Source of the DNA: Pseudeuparius sepicola
Lineage: Eukaryota; Arthropoda; Insecta; Coleoptera; Anthribidae
Direction: 5' to 3'
DNA: 64,000 nucleotides
Assembly (NCBI GenBank): GCA_963920635.1
Contig: OY987302.1
Coordinates: 29,053,278-29,117,277, forward strand
Below are positions 34,131 to 43,085 of the stretch, piece after piece. Under the pieces are notes generated by a model. That model made no database searches. It saw nothing but the letters and a program-made list of their open reading frames with translations, and was not told the origin of the DNA. Position 1 is the first letter of the stretch, and each line of letters opens with the position of its first letter. Made by a program: the position numbers and the translations under genes.

Positions 34131-34689
34131 GTTGACAAATTTTAGTTGTATGTTAAAATTTTCATTTATAGGTAGGCCCATACTAAATACGAAACGGCTG
34201 TTTGCGTCAATGCCGCTTTTGCGAAAGTTTGTTGATGTGCATACCACTGGAAAGCTCAGATGTTAATTAAGCTTATAATAAAAAAACATCACGCCTGCTA
34301 AGCGACAAAACAGAGTAAGTACGTAGATCGATATATCTATATTGGAAGTACAGAACTTATACATGGCAACATTACAGCGATTCATTAATTTTAGGTACAA
34401 GAATTGCAGATTTTATTTTTGCACCATTCCATAGAACTTTTTTAGTTTTTTTTAATAACAAGACCGGTATTTTGTCATTAAGTAGGTTCAGGCTGGTTAA
34501 AAATTATAAAGTTAGGATAGTGTTGACACGTATATTGAAACACACTGTATGTATTACATTGTAAGTTTTATTTAGAATATTTAAACGGTTGGCAACTCAT
34601 TTTTGCTCGTGGATGTGACAGTAGTGAATGGAAAAAATAACGTTATTTAATATAGGCTGCATAATGGGCATAATTGGTTATTATGTGTA
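34131..34689. other. Unassigned DNA between satellite and composite element
   Basis: AT-rich, no ORF above background and no clear TIR. If the composite unit to the right is a DNA element, its left terminus should lie here or within the satellite. Confidence 0.3.
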
Positions 34690-35433
34690 CATATTTGGTG
34701 TTTTTTTCTGGAGCAGCCAGTACATATTATAACTTTTTTCTTTGCTTTTGTTTGAACAGCCACAGTACATACATGTTTTTCTGATGTTATCTGAATTTTC
34801 CAGTAGCAGTGTTTTCAAGTTCTGCCTATACTTTTCTACGTCTGTTTTGTCGGTTAAGGGAGCTGATTTCAGTATCTGTTAAACCCCGCAATTATATCCA
34901 TCGTCTTGTAGGATATGTTTTTTCGTTATTAATTTCCACTCTTTGCAATCCCACAAGTCTCCTTTTCTTAAACTTTGCATAGGCCAATAATAATTCACTA
35001 AAAAGTTGTACAATTTTTCGAAGTAAAATTTTACTTCTTCCTCATCCTCTTTAAAAGGGTTAATAAATGCGAATTCCTTGTTATTAGGATCAACAATTGC
35101 GAGACAGAAATGATTTTCATGCTGATTGTAGGGCAAGATTAGTGTCGAACTTCCTAAACGCAATTCCTGGAGTTTGTAATAAACATTACCATCACATTCT
35201 AAATCTAACAGTTTCGTGCTTAATGTTACTGTTAATAACTGAAACGGGCTGTTATATTTCCTGATTAATATATTTAAACATATGTCTAATATGAAATTGG
35301 TGAGCCATAACTTATTGGTTATTATATCGAAATCCTCACTATTAATTTCCCTCACATCACATTTTGCAAATGAATACTCAGAAATGCAATATCTGTTTTC
35401 AATTTTTTTGTAATAAGTTGGGTCTGCCACCAA
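34690..35433 (-). pseudogene. Ulp1/C48-type cysteine protease of composite unit
   Basis: The N-terminal LWLTNFILDICLNILI matches the Ulp1 start (W L.D..I). The catalytic histidine and aspartate lie in NHFCLAIVDPNNKEFAFINPF (read across 35060-35115), and the QDDGYNCG motif (34882-34909) supplies the glutamine of the oxyanion hole and the nucleophilic cysteine. A stop follows directly, but coding resumes in another frame to about 34690, ending with a Cys-rich CMYCGC motif. Such proteases mature polyproteins in adenoviruses and Polintons and also occur in several DNA transposons. The frame junction with the nuclease is near 35430. Confidence 0.72.
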
Positions 35434-36480
35434 ACCGATGGAAGTAGTTTAATTTCATTAATCGGTTTCCACTTATAACACTTTATATAATTGAATGCAC
35501 CAGAAAGATAAGGAACCATATAAAACGAATAAAACTTGTTAAGTTTAGGGAGCATTGCCTTCCATCTTTTTTCGCATTTTTGAATTCTTATAATTCGTAT
35601 ACTCTTTAAGGTAAATATAATAAAATCACACCAGTTTCTATTTAAGATATTAAGCAGGCCTTGAATTTGGAAGTAATATTCATGTGTAATTTTCAGCGAA
35701 CCGTCTTTGTTTAAATACCTTAACCTATCATGTAATAAATTTGCTGGAAGAGTCTCTCTTACCGAATGTGGGCATTTTATTTCAATTATTCCTTTGGTAC
35801 CCACCAAACCGTCAGGAGATCCGCCCAGGTAATGATATTTTGGATGTAAACATAAGCCCGTACTTACAACTTTCCTTCCAGTTTCTTTCTCGTGCATGTT
35901 AATGGTGTCTTTTTCGGGAGCTATTCCATATCTGATTGCTTCATTTGTGAATTCGGTGGGAGTATTTTTTTGGCAATATTAAGAAGGACCTCTGTTTTTT
36001 CTGTTCTACACACGGCACCGAAATTAGATGCTGTTAAGATTTCTTTTCGTTTTTCGTGCCATAACTGATTTGAATTTTGACCGATTGTTTGCAATGATAA
36101 TGTTTTAATAGATTCCTGATCTGGTACACTAGATTTATCCAAATATTTACGACATAACATTTCTGTTGCATGTTCTTCAGAAGATATTGACGGTGATGTT
36201 GGAACACTTTCAATTTTACTAGATCTAGCCTCGCAATTTCGACAATAGAAATTGCCTGTAAAATCTTCTTCTCTGAAACACATTTTTGGTGAATCCACTT
36301 CAAACAGCTTCTGCATTCCACCCACCAAGCTGTTACATCTAATTCTGCTTTTCCACAATAGAGGCAATTATCATCTATTAAATTGCTTGTTCGGTGACCT
36401 TTCTCTATTTGCTGTAACTCGTTCCTATCAAAATAAGTTGGACGTTTCTCCTTTTTTTACCCCAAAATTCTTGCGATAAA
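35352..36480 (-). pseudogene. PHD finger plus YqaJ nuclease of composite unit
   Basis: The PHD-like finger is split over frames at about 36235-36370: CLYC, ECRSCLKWIHQKCVSE and FYCRNC give C4HC3. The YqaJ fold begins LWHEKRKEILTASNFGAVCR (about 35985-36060), then LGGSPDGLVG (about 35810-35840), IEIKCPHS (about 35763-35788) and YYFQIQGLLNI (about 35650-35690), the PD-(D/E)xK exonuclease residues. Lambda-exonuclease-type enzymes resect DNA ends for recombination. At least three frame breaks. The pairing of PHD with YqaJ recurs at 13273-14656, but the two copies are too divergent to be simple duplicates and their domain order differs (here PHD is before the nuclease, there after). Confidence 0.75.
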
Positions 36481-36599
36481 ATGCCCCTATCATTTTCTTT
36501 GTCTTTCTTCCTCTGTCTATTGCAAGCTTTTTTAGGTATAAGAAAGGTTTTTTTCGGCATGGATAAACTCAACATACTTTCTCGTCTTTCGCATTAAAT

Positions 36600-37800
36600 T
36601 ACCGCAAAGATTGGTTTTTAAGACAGAAAACCATTTTTCAACCGGGGCATTACTTAACCTTCGGTTGTCTGTCAATAAACTAGTCCAGAGGGGTATTATT
36701 CCAACGAATTTTCAAAAGATTTTTTTATAATAATCAGGGTTGAAAAAAGGATTCTCTTCATAAAATGCAAGTTCTGAACTATTAGCAGGTTGACTAGCAT
36801 CTGCCGAACGGAAGAAAAAATCTTTATATGGGTTATTCACAATGCCACTATGGTCGATATTTTTTAATGAAGGAACATCTTCAAAATTCTGAGAACAATC
36901 AAGGAGAGTACTAGTTTGTTCTGTTTTTTTTTTTTCATTTTTTTACAAATATCCACCATGCTGTTATAACTTCCAGTAAAAGTGTCATTCTTTTATTTGC
37001 AATACAAGAAAAATGTTTATACCAATCGCAAAACAATTCCCAAGATGTTATATTATAAGATGAAGCCAAAATTTCTTATAGTTCTCTTCGTACCGTTTGG
37101 TTATCATATGCGGCGTCTACATCTTGGCACATCAAATGAAAGACGTGGAAACAGCACAAATGAATTTGTATAACACTCTTATTGATAGTCCTGGTTTCTG
37201 TCAGTAAATAAAACGTATATTTTATGTATTCTGTTAAATCCATAGAATTCCATCCCATGCTAATTGCATTTATTATTGCGTAACTTAAATCGGTGATAAC
37301 ATATTTACAAGGAGGCCATGACTTTTTTTCGGATTAAAAAAAATATTTAAATTTTATGAGCCATGAAGCTATGCTAGCAGCATCATGTGAACATGAAACC
37401 ATTTAAAGAACAGGGCACACTCTTTGATTTAAAGGGGTTTGGACTACTCCGGCATAATAATAAATCTGTTTTTCATTAGGATAATTTTTAATAATGGTAC
37501 CCGTTGCATCGATATGTATACTGTCCTGTGTGTTCATTTTTAAAATTGCAAGTTGCTCTCTACTGTAGATATACGCATGAAAAGGAGCGCCAACAACTTG
37601 CAGAAAGTTTGAATGAACTTTCTTCATTTCTAATAAGTCAAGAAGATCATCTTTTTCCCGATCATTCAGGGCAAGTTTCTCGGAGCGAACTTTCCGGTAG
37701 ACTGCGTCAGATCGAACGATGTCAAAACTATCCACTTTTAAAACCTCTCGATTCGCATTTCGAAGGTCTTCTTGGCATTGCTGCAAAGGTTTTACAGTTC
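36600..37800 (-). pseudogene. DDE transposase core of composite unit (MULE/KDZ-like pattern)
   Basis: First aspartate in IHIDATGTIIKNY (about 37500-37520), followed by QIYYYAGVV. Second aspartate in VITDLSYAIINAI (about 37268-37306). A CCFHVFHLM motif (about 37130-37160) sits where MULE-like transposases have C-x-H. The glutamate is in RLSNAPVEKWFSVLK (about 36625-36660). This D...D...CxH...E order is seen in poorly classified animal transposases related to the MULE/KDZ group. The segment is cut by several frameshifts. It would have mobilised the element; its subfamily cannot be fixed by eye. Confidence 0.65.
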
Positions 37801-39164
37801 CAATTTTATTTCATGTCATCTGTCTATTTACTCCCCTTAATTGGGCCGATTTAGTCACAATATGATTGTAATCTTTACATGATGATAAAACTGTTACTCT
37901 GTGATTCTGAGGTAAGGATATATTGTGTATTTCAAATAAGAACACCTTGCACTCATAATGATAACAATATCCGTAGAGTTTAATAGGGTCCTTACGAACA
38001 AGGTATCTGTAATTTTTGAAAAAATTGTTTGACAAGTTGTGCTAATCTGTTTCACCTTTTTATTTAAAACATATGGATACTTACTAGATCTCAATTTATT
38101 ATCTTTGAATATCGCCAGCAATTCTTCTCGAGTTAAAAGAAATTCCCCTTCCAAAAAATTGCACTCCTTATGTGAAGGCCTCTTCATTTCACTGTTTTTC
38201 AAGTTGATAGAGTTCAAAGGCAAAATCTTAAATTCGCATAATGTGTCTCCTCCTTGTCTTGACAATTTTGAAATTTCGTTTGGAATATCTTCCCAATCCG
38301 AACTTATGTTCTTCTCTATTTTTTGATCGGGGAGATTATTCTGTTTAGCATCCAACATATGTAGAGTAGTTTTTCTGCTGCTTACTGCAAACCACCAACG
38401 AAACATTTCCATAATCTGCATTTTTTTTAACTCCTTGATCTTCCAGTTCGGATTTTAAACTTATTTGATTTGTCTCCTCACAGTAAACTTTTGACGACAA
38501 TTTTGCGCATTTCTCATTTTCTTGATCAGTAAATAAAATTGGAGATAAACTTCCAAAATCTAAAACCCTCGACGTCGACTTGTTGGAGGATACAATTTCA
38601 AAAGAAGCATTACTAATATCTAAAGTATCATTATCTACCATTGGGGATAACTTTGCGCAATTTTCGTTTCCTTCATCAACAAATACAAAAGCTGGAGATA
38701 ATTTTTTTTAATCTAAAACTCTAGACTTCATGTTTTTGGAGGAGATTCTTCCAAGAGAGGCATTATTAATATCTGTACCATTATCATCGGATACTTCAAA
38801 ATGAGAATCATTAAGTCGTCGGAAACGTTGATATAATTTTTTCCTGTTTTTTAATGTATTTTTAATATTTAACGATTCACAAATCGAAACTGAAACTTGA
38901 TTTTGATTTTGGGTCTATTGCGCATTCAGAAAGACCGGAGTGGTTATTGAAGCCTATACGTGTTTTTATATTTCCAGTGTTTCGCTTAATAATTATTTCT
39001 ATTCTTTTAAGGTCTCCATAACGTTCACTCTTGAGCAAAAACTTTGACGCTTCTCTAATTATATAATTTCTCGCCGTTAATTTTTTCAAAGTCTCGTATG
39101 ACTCATAAGGAAATTGTTCGTTTAAGAAAACGGCCAATTTTTCTGTAAATTGCGTAGGAACCAT
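37800..39164 (-). pseudogene. N-terminal part of composite unit with internal repeat and zinc finger
   Basis: From the ATG at 39162-39164: MVPTQFTEKLAVFLNEQFPY, then a Lys/Arg-rich stretch. A two-copy repeat follows, with NASLGRISSKN...SRVLD and CAKLSP (about 38790-38660) matching NASFEIVSSNK...SRVLD and CAKLSS (about 38620-38480). Further on comes YCYHYECKVFLFEI ... VLSSCKDYNH (about 37985-37870), a C..C..C..H pattern resembling FLYWCH or BED-type fingers found in front of transposases. At least four frame changes or stops interrupt it. Function is inferred as DNA binding. Confidence 0.5.
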
Positions 39165-39564
39165 TTTGAACCTAACCCTATTATAGTACACAACCGCAGT
39201 TAAAAAAAAGCGTCGGCACCTGAGGTACCTACCTAAGTATTTCAGAGTAATTTGAACGTGCCAGAAAAACGCACTGGCAAATACCAAAATTTCCTTAAAA
39301 AATTGGTGCGATAAATCGTCCAAATAAGAAGCCGGTCGATACGAAAAAAAATATTAAAAAAAAAGTAGTTAAGCAAAGCGGGCATCAGGACAGTGACGTC
39401 TTGGCCTCGGCCGCTACGTGGCAGATGTTTATTTCCGACAGGTGAGGACTTACATTTTGACCTGGCGTGACCCCGGGAGGTTATTAACCTTTTCCGACAG
39501 GTGCGGACTTGCATTTTGACCTGACATAACCCCGGACGGGACTTGACCTCGATAGGTTATTAAG
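39165..39564. repeat. Intergenic region with two imperfect 58-75-bp direct repeats
   Basis: TTTCCGACAGGTGAGGACTT...ATTTTGACCTGGCGTGACCCC...GGTTATTAA (39430-39488) is repeated with changes at 39489-39563. The repeats immediately precede the promoter at 39611 and are richer in GC than their surroundings. They may be upstream control repeats or element-terminus repeats. Confidence 0.55.
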
Positions 39565-39610
39565 AATTGTTATGACATGTTCAGCTCCCCTCTCTACCAC
39601 TAGGTTAGGA

Positions 39611-39646
39611 TATAAGGTGGTCCGTTCTAGCCGGAGAACTCAGTTT
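39611..39646 (+). promoter_or_regulatory. TATA box plus arthropod initiator
   Basis: TATAAGG at 39611-39617 and the arthropod initiator TCAGTT at 39640-39645 are 31 bases apart (T to A+1), the classical spacing. The start codon of the small gene follows 23 bases downstream. This is one of the clearest promoters in the window. Confidence 0.75.
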
Positions 39647-39664
39647 AGTTTGAAAGCAGACAAC

Positions 39665-39976
39665 ATGGATCTACAAGCAATCAACAAGTTGACGTGCCTC
39701 AATCGGAAATCCAGCATCAAGTTGGCGGAATTACCACAAGATTTGCCATTGAAAATATATTCAGGCAAGCTGGTGAAGACAAAATTCGGGGAATGCGTCT
39801 TACTGGAATTGGAGGAGAATGTTGTATTCCTACCGCAGAGAGTCACGGTAGCATTCTAGACACACTTGGAGGATGTCTCATCTGAAAGATATTCCCTCGT
39901 GTTTAAGGGACAACTCAACACAGGAAAGCATTATCCAGCGAATCAGTTTGAGATTGTAGAAAATAAAAATATTTAA
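39665..39976 (+). pseudogene. Small OB-fold-like protein gene, one frameshift
   Basis: ATG at 39665 (MDLQAINKL). The segment IKLAELPQDLPLKIYSGKLV then TKFGECVLLELE and VVFLPQR has the beta-rich spacing of small OB-fold or ssDNA-binding-like proteins that I associate with repeated insect elements. The frame ends at 39859, but the matching C-terminus (ERYSLVFKGQ, KHYPANQFEIVE) continues in another frame to a stop at 39974-39976. That would be about 104 codons with one break near 39855. OB-fold assignment is a pattern judgement. Role possibly ssDNA binding during element replication. Confidence 0.5.
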
Positions 39977-40023
39977 ATGAAAATATTTTTTTATTTGTTA
40001 AACCTAAATCTGTTACTAGCGTC

Positions 40024-40300
40024 GATGAAATGTTAACGAAGGCGTCAACGAAACGTCGACGAAACGTTAACGAAAAGTCGACGAAACGTGGACGAAACAT
40101 CGACAAACGTCAACGAAACGTCAACGAAACGTCGACGAACAACGAAACGTCGACGAACGTCGACAAACATCGACGAAACGTGGACGAAACGTCGACGAAA
40201 CGTCGACGAAACGTTGACGGACGTCGACGAAACGTCGGCGAAGCGTCGACGAAACGTTGACGGAACGTCAACGAAAAGTCAACGAAACTTCACAAAAGTG
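40024..40300. repeat. 12-bp minisatellite, unit GTCGACGAAACG
   Basis: More than twenty imperfect copies of a 12-mer, with CpG twice per unit and frequent ACGT/TCGA cores. Some units are shortened to nine or extended by AACGAAACG. It lies between the OB-fold gene and the end of the minus-strand gene. The Lys/Arg/Thr/Asn-rich open frames across it are translation of the repeat, not genes. Confidence 0.92.
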
Positions 40301-40339
40301 AATGTTGAAAATAAAACCATATATTTACGTTAATAATGT

Positions 40340-41048
40340 TTATTTATCTGTGAGAGTTGCTAAGAACAAAATTGTCTTCTTATAATCCTTCACTTTGGTA
40401 GATGGCCAGTGACCGGAGTCTGGTCCACAATCCCATCCTAAAAGAGCTTTTGGGTTTGCCTTATATTTTCTTACGTTTTCTTCCAACCAATTCAAGATTC
40501 TTAAATGATTTTTGTTTTTAGATGGTTGAAACTTATATGATAATTTCATAGCAGTTAAAGCTTCAACAAATATTTTTAAATTTTTATGTTTCGCTAAGTA
40601 GGCAGCTTGACATATAAAAGCATCACAGCAATCTTCCAATCCCTTGTAGTTTTTTATTATGTTTTTCACTGGATAAGAGTCCTCCAAATAGTATAGATTA
40701 AAATTTGATATTAAACTAAAAACGTGTACTTTATATGCAATGCTATCTTCCAGGCAATGATCCTTCATAAGCTTTTCGACTGTGGTAAAATTCATTTCTT
40801 CAATATTTTCTTGATCACAAATGTTGAATTATGATCTTAATATAATTATCAATTTTTCGCTTCTTTTCCAACATTAGGCAACACTCCGCAACACTACATG
40901 CTCCTTCAGCAACTTCTGTGAAGCTTTCATTCGGTATTATAAAATCTGGTTTACCAAGCAAATATATTAATTTTTCACCACTACAGGAACGGTTGTACAC
41001 TTTTTGAGAAGCAACGTATGCATCTACTTCAATTTTAATGAAATCCAT
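40340..41048 (-). pseudogene. Unknown minus-strand gene, one frameshift
   Basis: ATG at 41046-41048 (MDFIKIEVDAYVASQKVYNR) and stop at 40340, with a break near 40835. The two halves (about 77 and 165 codons) are adjacent and would give about 237 residues. It has scattered cysteines (SVAECCLMLEKKRK, EDCCDAFICQAAYL) and a C-terminal GWDCGPDSGHWPSTKVKDYK. I do not recognise the family. It is transcribed divergently from the ATPase gene 180 bp away, suggesting shared control. Confidence 0.45.
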
Positions 41049-41231
41049 TATTACTTTACTATTGTATTAAATTTGTCTGCCGTATATATAGATCTATGCG
41101 GCTGCTCCCTCCAATCTTGCCCCCACTAGTTAGTATAATATTTGCTTACGTAAGTATGAACTTCACAGTTTGATTATTAAAGAGCGGTAAATTAAACCCC
41201 CACCATAAAAAGATAGTATAAATAGGTATGT
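41049..41231. promoter_or_regulatory. Divergent promoter between unknown gene and ATPase
   Basis: A TATATATA run at about 41076-41084 faces the minus-strand gene, and GTATAAATAGG at 41216-41226 faces the ATPase. TATAAATA here is almost adjacent to the first ATG (41228 or 41232), so either the transcript starts further left or the true first ATG is downstream. Confidence 0.4.
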
Positions 41232-41893
41232 ATGTATACAGTGACTTCAAACATCATTAAAATTCGATTTCAACAACAGCAAAGGACTTTACCCATTGAA
41301 AATTTGGATATTGCAGATGCAGGACATCACCAAAAATCTAAACATGGTGAACTACTCCAAATTCTATTAGAGCAATTTTTTGCGGACCGAGTAACTGTGG
41401 TAAAACCAATGCCCTTCTCATTCTTATATTCAGTGAAAATGGTCTTAAATTTGAGAATATATATGTATACAGTAAATCGCTAGTCCAACCAAAATATCAA
41501 CTATTACAAAATGTCTTAGAAAAGGTTGGCGATAAAATTAAATATTTTCCATTCAAAGCTAACGATGATGTTATTGATCCATCGGAGGCTCTGGAAAATT
41601 CTGTTTTTATTTTTGACGATGTAGCTTGCGACAAGCAAGATAAAATACGAGAATTCTATTCAATGGGTCGTCACAAAAGTATTGATGTAACATATCTTTG
41701 TCAAACCTATTCAAAGTTACCTAAACAGTTGATACGAGATAACTGCAACATGATTGTGCTTTTTAAGCAAGACGATATCAATTTAAGACATGTATATGAC
41801 GAGCATGTAACTCCAGATTTAACTTATGAACAATTTAAGGATTTGTGTCATCCATGTTGGAGTGATTCTTACGGAACATTAGTAACAAATTGA
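41232..41893 (+). pseudogene. A32/FtsK-HerA-type packaging ATPase, one frameshift
   Basis: A short N-terminal region up to KHGELL (about 41355) is followed, after a one-base break near 41360, by Walker A CGPSNCGKTNALL (about 41381-41418). Next come YVYSKSLVQPKYQ, Walker B FIFDDVAC (about 41610-41635), FYSMGRH, a sensor-like YLCQTY and LIRDNCN, then a stop at 41891-41893. The P-loop with strand order and the SMGRH...LCQTY block are typical of genome-packaging ATPases of Polintons and related DNA viruses. About 220 codons, a normal length. It is divergently arranged with the gene at 40340-41048. The lineage cannot be fixed by eye. Gypsy C begins within 100 bp of its stop. Confidence 0.8.
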
Positions 41894-41990
41894 TGTGTGT
41901 ATTATGGACACCATGATATTTTGTGTTTACTCGCTCCAGAATCGACGATTATGTAGACTTTAAGTTTAAGACCACGACCACGATGATAAT

Positions 41991-43085
41991 ATGGATGGAA
42001 GCGACGCTAGTCCAGTCTTTAGCGCGAACAACAGTGCTTTTGAAGAATTTTATCAGAACGAGCGACGAGAACAAGAGGTAAAGTCAGTTGTAAACATGGT
42101 TCCAACCCCGAACCAAACACCAAACCAACATACACCGATAAATGGAAATGTGGATTCGACTATGTTGCTCAACACCGTTAACGCCCTTCTGCAGCAAAAT
42201 ATGCAAATGTTGGAGATGTTGAAGCTTAATCAACAGCAAACCATCGCTCAACCTTCCGAAGCAACTGCAGTAAACATGATACCAGATATGACGAAGGTAA
42301 TCTCTGCGTTTAATGGAGAAAAAGGGCCTATAGTAGCAAGGCAATGGTTACAACAGTTAGAAACGTCGGCAGTGATTCATAACTGGCCCGAAACAGTTAC
42401 TTTCCAAGTGGCAATATCAAATGTTGTTGGTGCCGCAAAACACTGGTTGCTCAGCCGGTTAAATACCATAAAAAACTGGTCACAATTTAAAGCTGCTTTT
42501 ACCAGATCATTTATGTACGAAACAAGCAAGACAGAGTTGTGGCAAAAGATGCAAACCAGAGTTCAGCAACCAAAAGAGAGTGTTACAGCTTACTTCTATG
42601 AGAAAGCTCACTTATGTAGAGAATTAGATTTCTCTTTTCCCGAAACAAAGGAACATATCATTATTGGTTTATGGTCGAAAGAAGTCAGTAACTTTATAAT
42701 TTCAAGAGATCATTTGGATGAAGATGAGTTATACCAGGACATTATAACATTTGAGAAGATTGATAGTGCCAGACGTCTTCGGATTAAGGAGAGGAAAGAA
42801 GGTGAAGGCAAAACGGTTGAGTCTAGGAAACCTGAAGGCAAGAGGGAAGGAAGTACAGCAAATTTCATGAGACATGATGGGGGCAAAGGCGGAAGATGCT
42901 TCAATTGTAATCAACGGGGACATGTGCTGAGTGAGTGTCCGAAACCTGTTCGTCAGAGAGGATCTTGTTATGGCTGTGGATCAACAAGTCACCTGATGGT
43001 TGACTGTCCTCAGAAAAAGATGGCGTCTACTTCAGCCACATCTACATCTACCAATTCTAATGTGAAGCGGGAACCTCATCCATAA
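41991..43085 (+). CDS. Gypsy C gag
   Basis: 364 codons from ATG 41991. A Gln-rich N-terminal third (VDSTMLLNTVNALLQQNMQM) precedes a capsid-like region, VISAFNGEKGPIVARQWLQQ ... WQKMQTRVQQPKESVTAYFY. Two CCHC zinc knuckles follow, CFNCNQRGHVLSEC and CYGCGSTSHLMVDC, then a Ser/Thr-rich tail. It ends at a single TAA (43083-43085); the next ORF is in the same frame. Confidence 0.88.
   Translation: MDGSDASPVFSANNSAFEEFYQNERREQEVKSVVNMVPTPNQTPNQHTPINGNVDSTMLLNTVNALLQQNMQMLEMLKLNQQQTIAQPSEATAVNMIPDMTKVISAFNGEKGPIVARQWLQQLETSAVIHNWPETVTFQVAISNVVGAAKHWLLSRLNTIKNWSQFKAAFTRSFMYETSKTELWQKMQTRVQQPKESVTAYFYEKAHLCRELDFSFPETKEHIIIGLWSKEVSNFIISRDHLDEDELYQDIITFEKIDSARRLRIKERKEGEGKTVESRKPEGKREGSTANFMRHDGGKGGRCFNCNQRGHVLSECPKPVRQRGSCYGCGSTSHLMVDCPQKKMASTSATSTSTNSNVKREPHP

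Larger units (their letters stand above)
34690..39164 (-). mobile_element. Composite coding unit: zinc finger, DDE transposase, PHD, YqaJ, Ulp1-type protease
   Basis: Reading leftward from an ATG at 39162-39164, consecutive minus-strand fragments in shifting frames add up to about 1,490 codons with little non-coding space. The order is: N-terminal region; a ~44-residue internal tandem repeat; a C..C..C..H finger; DDE transposase core; PHD finger; YqaJ nuclease; Ulp1/C48 protease; Cys-rich tail. Breaks are too many to list as one gene, so the parts are given separately. Whether this was one polyprotein or several genes cannot be settled from one degraded copy. No inverted termini or target duplication were found. 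Confidence 0.6.

Noticed and set aside
32288..34138. Minus-strand open frames of 72-88 codons repeating PCKSASMHTTPWYPSTVPK
   Set aside because: They are translations of the 176-bp satellite, present in most units and without start context or domain.
40024..40300. CRISPR-like array
   Set aside because: Units are contiguous 12-mers without unique spacers in a eukaryotic context.
40030..40333. Two Lys/Arg/Asn/Thr-rich open frames
   Set aside because: Pure translation of the 12-bp minisatellite in two frames.
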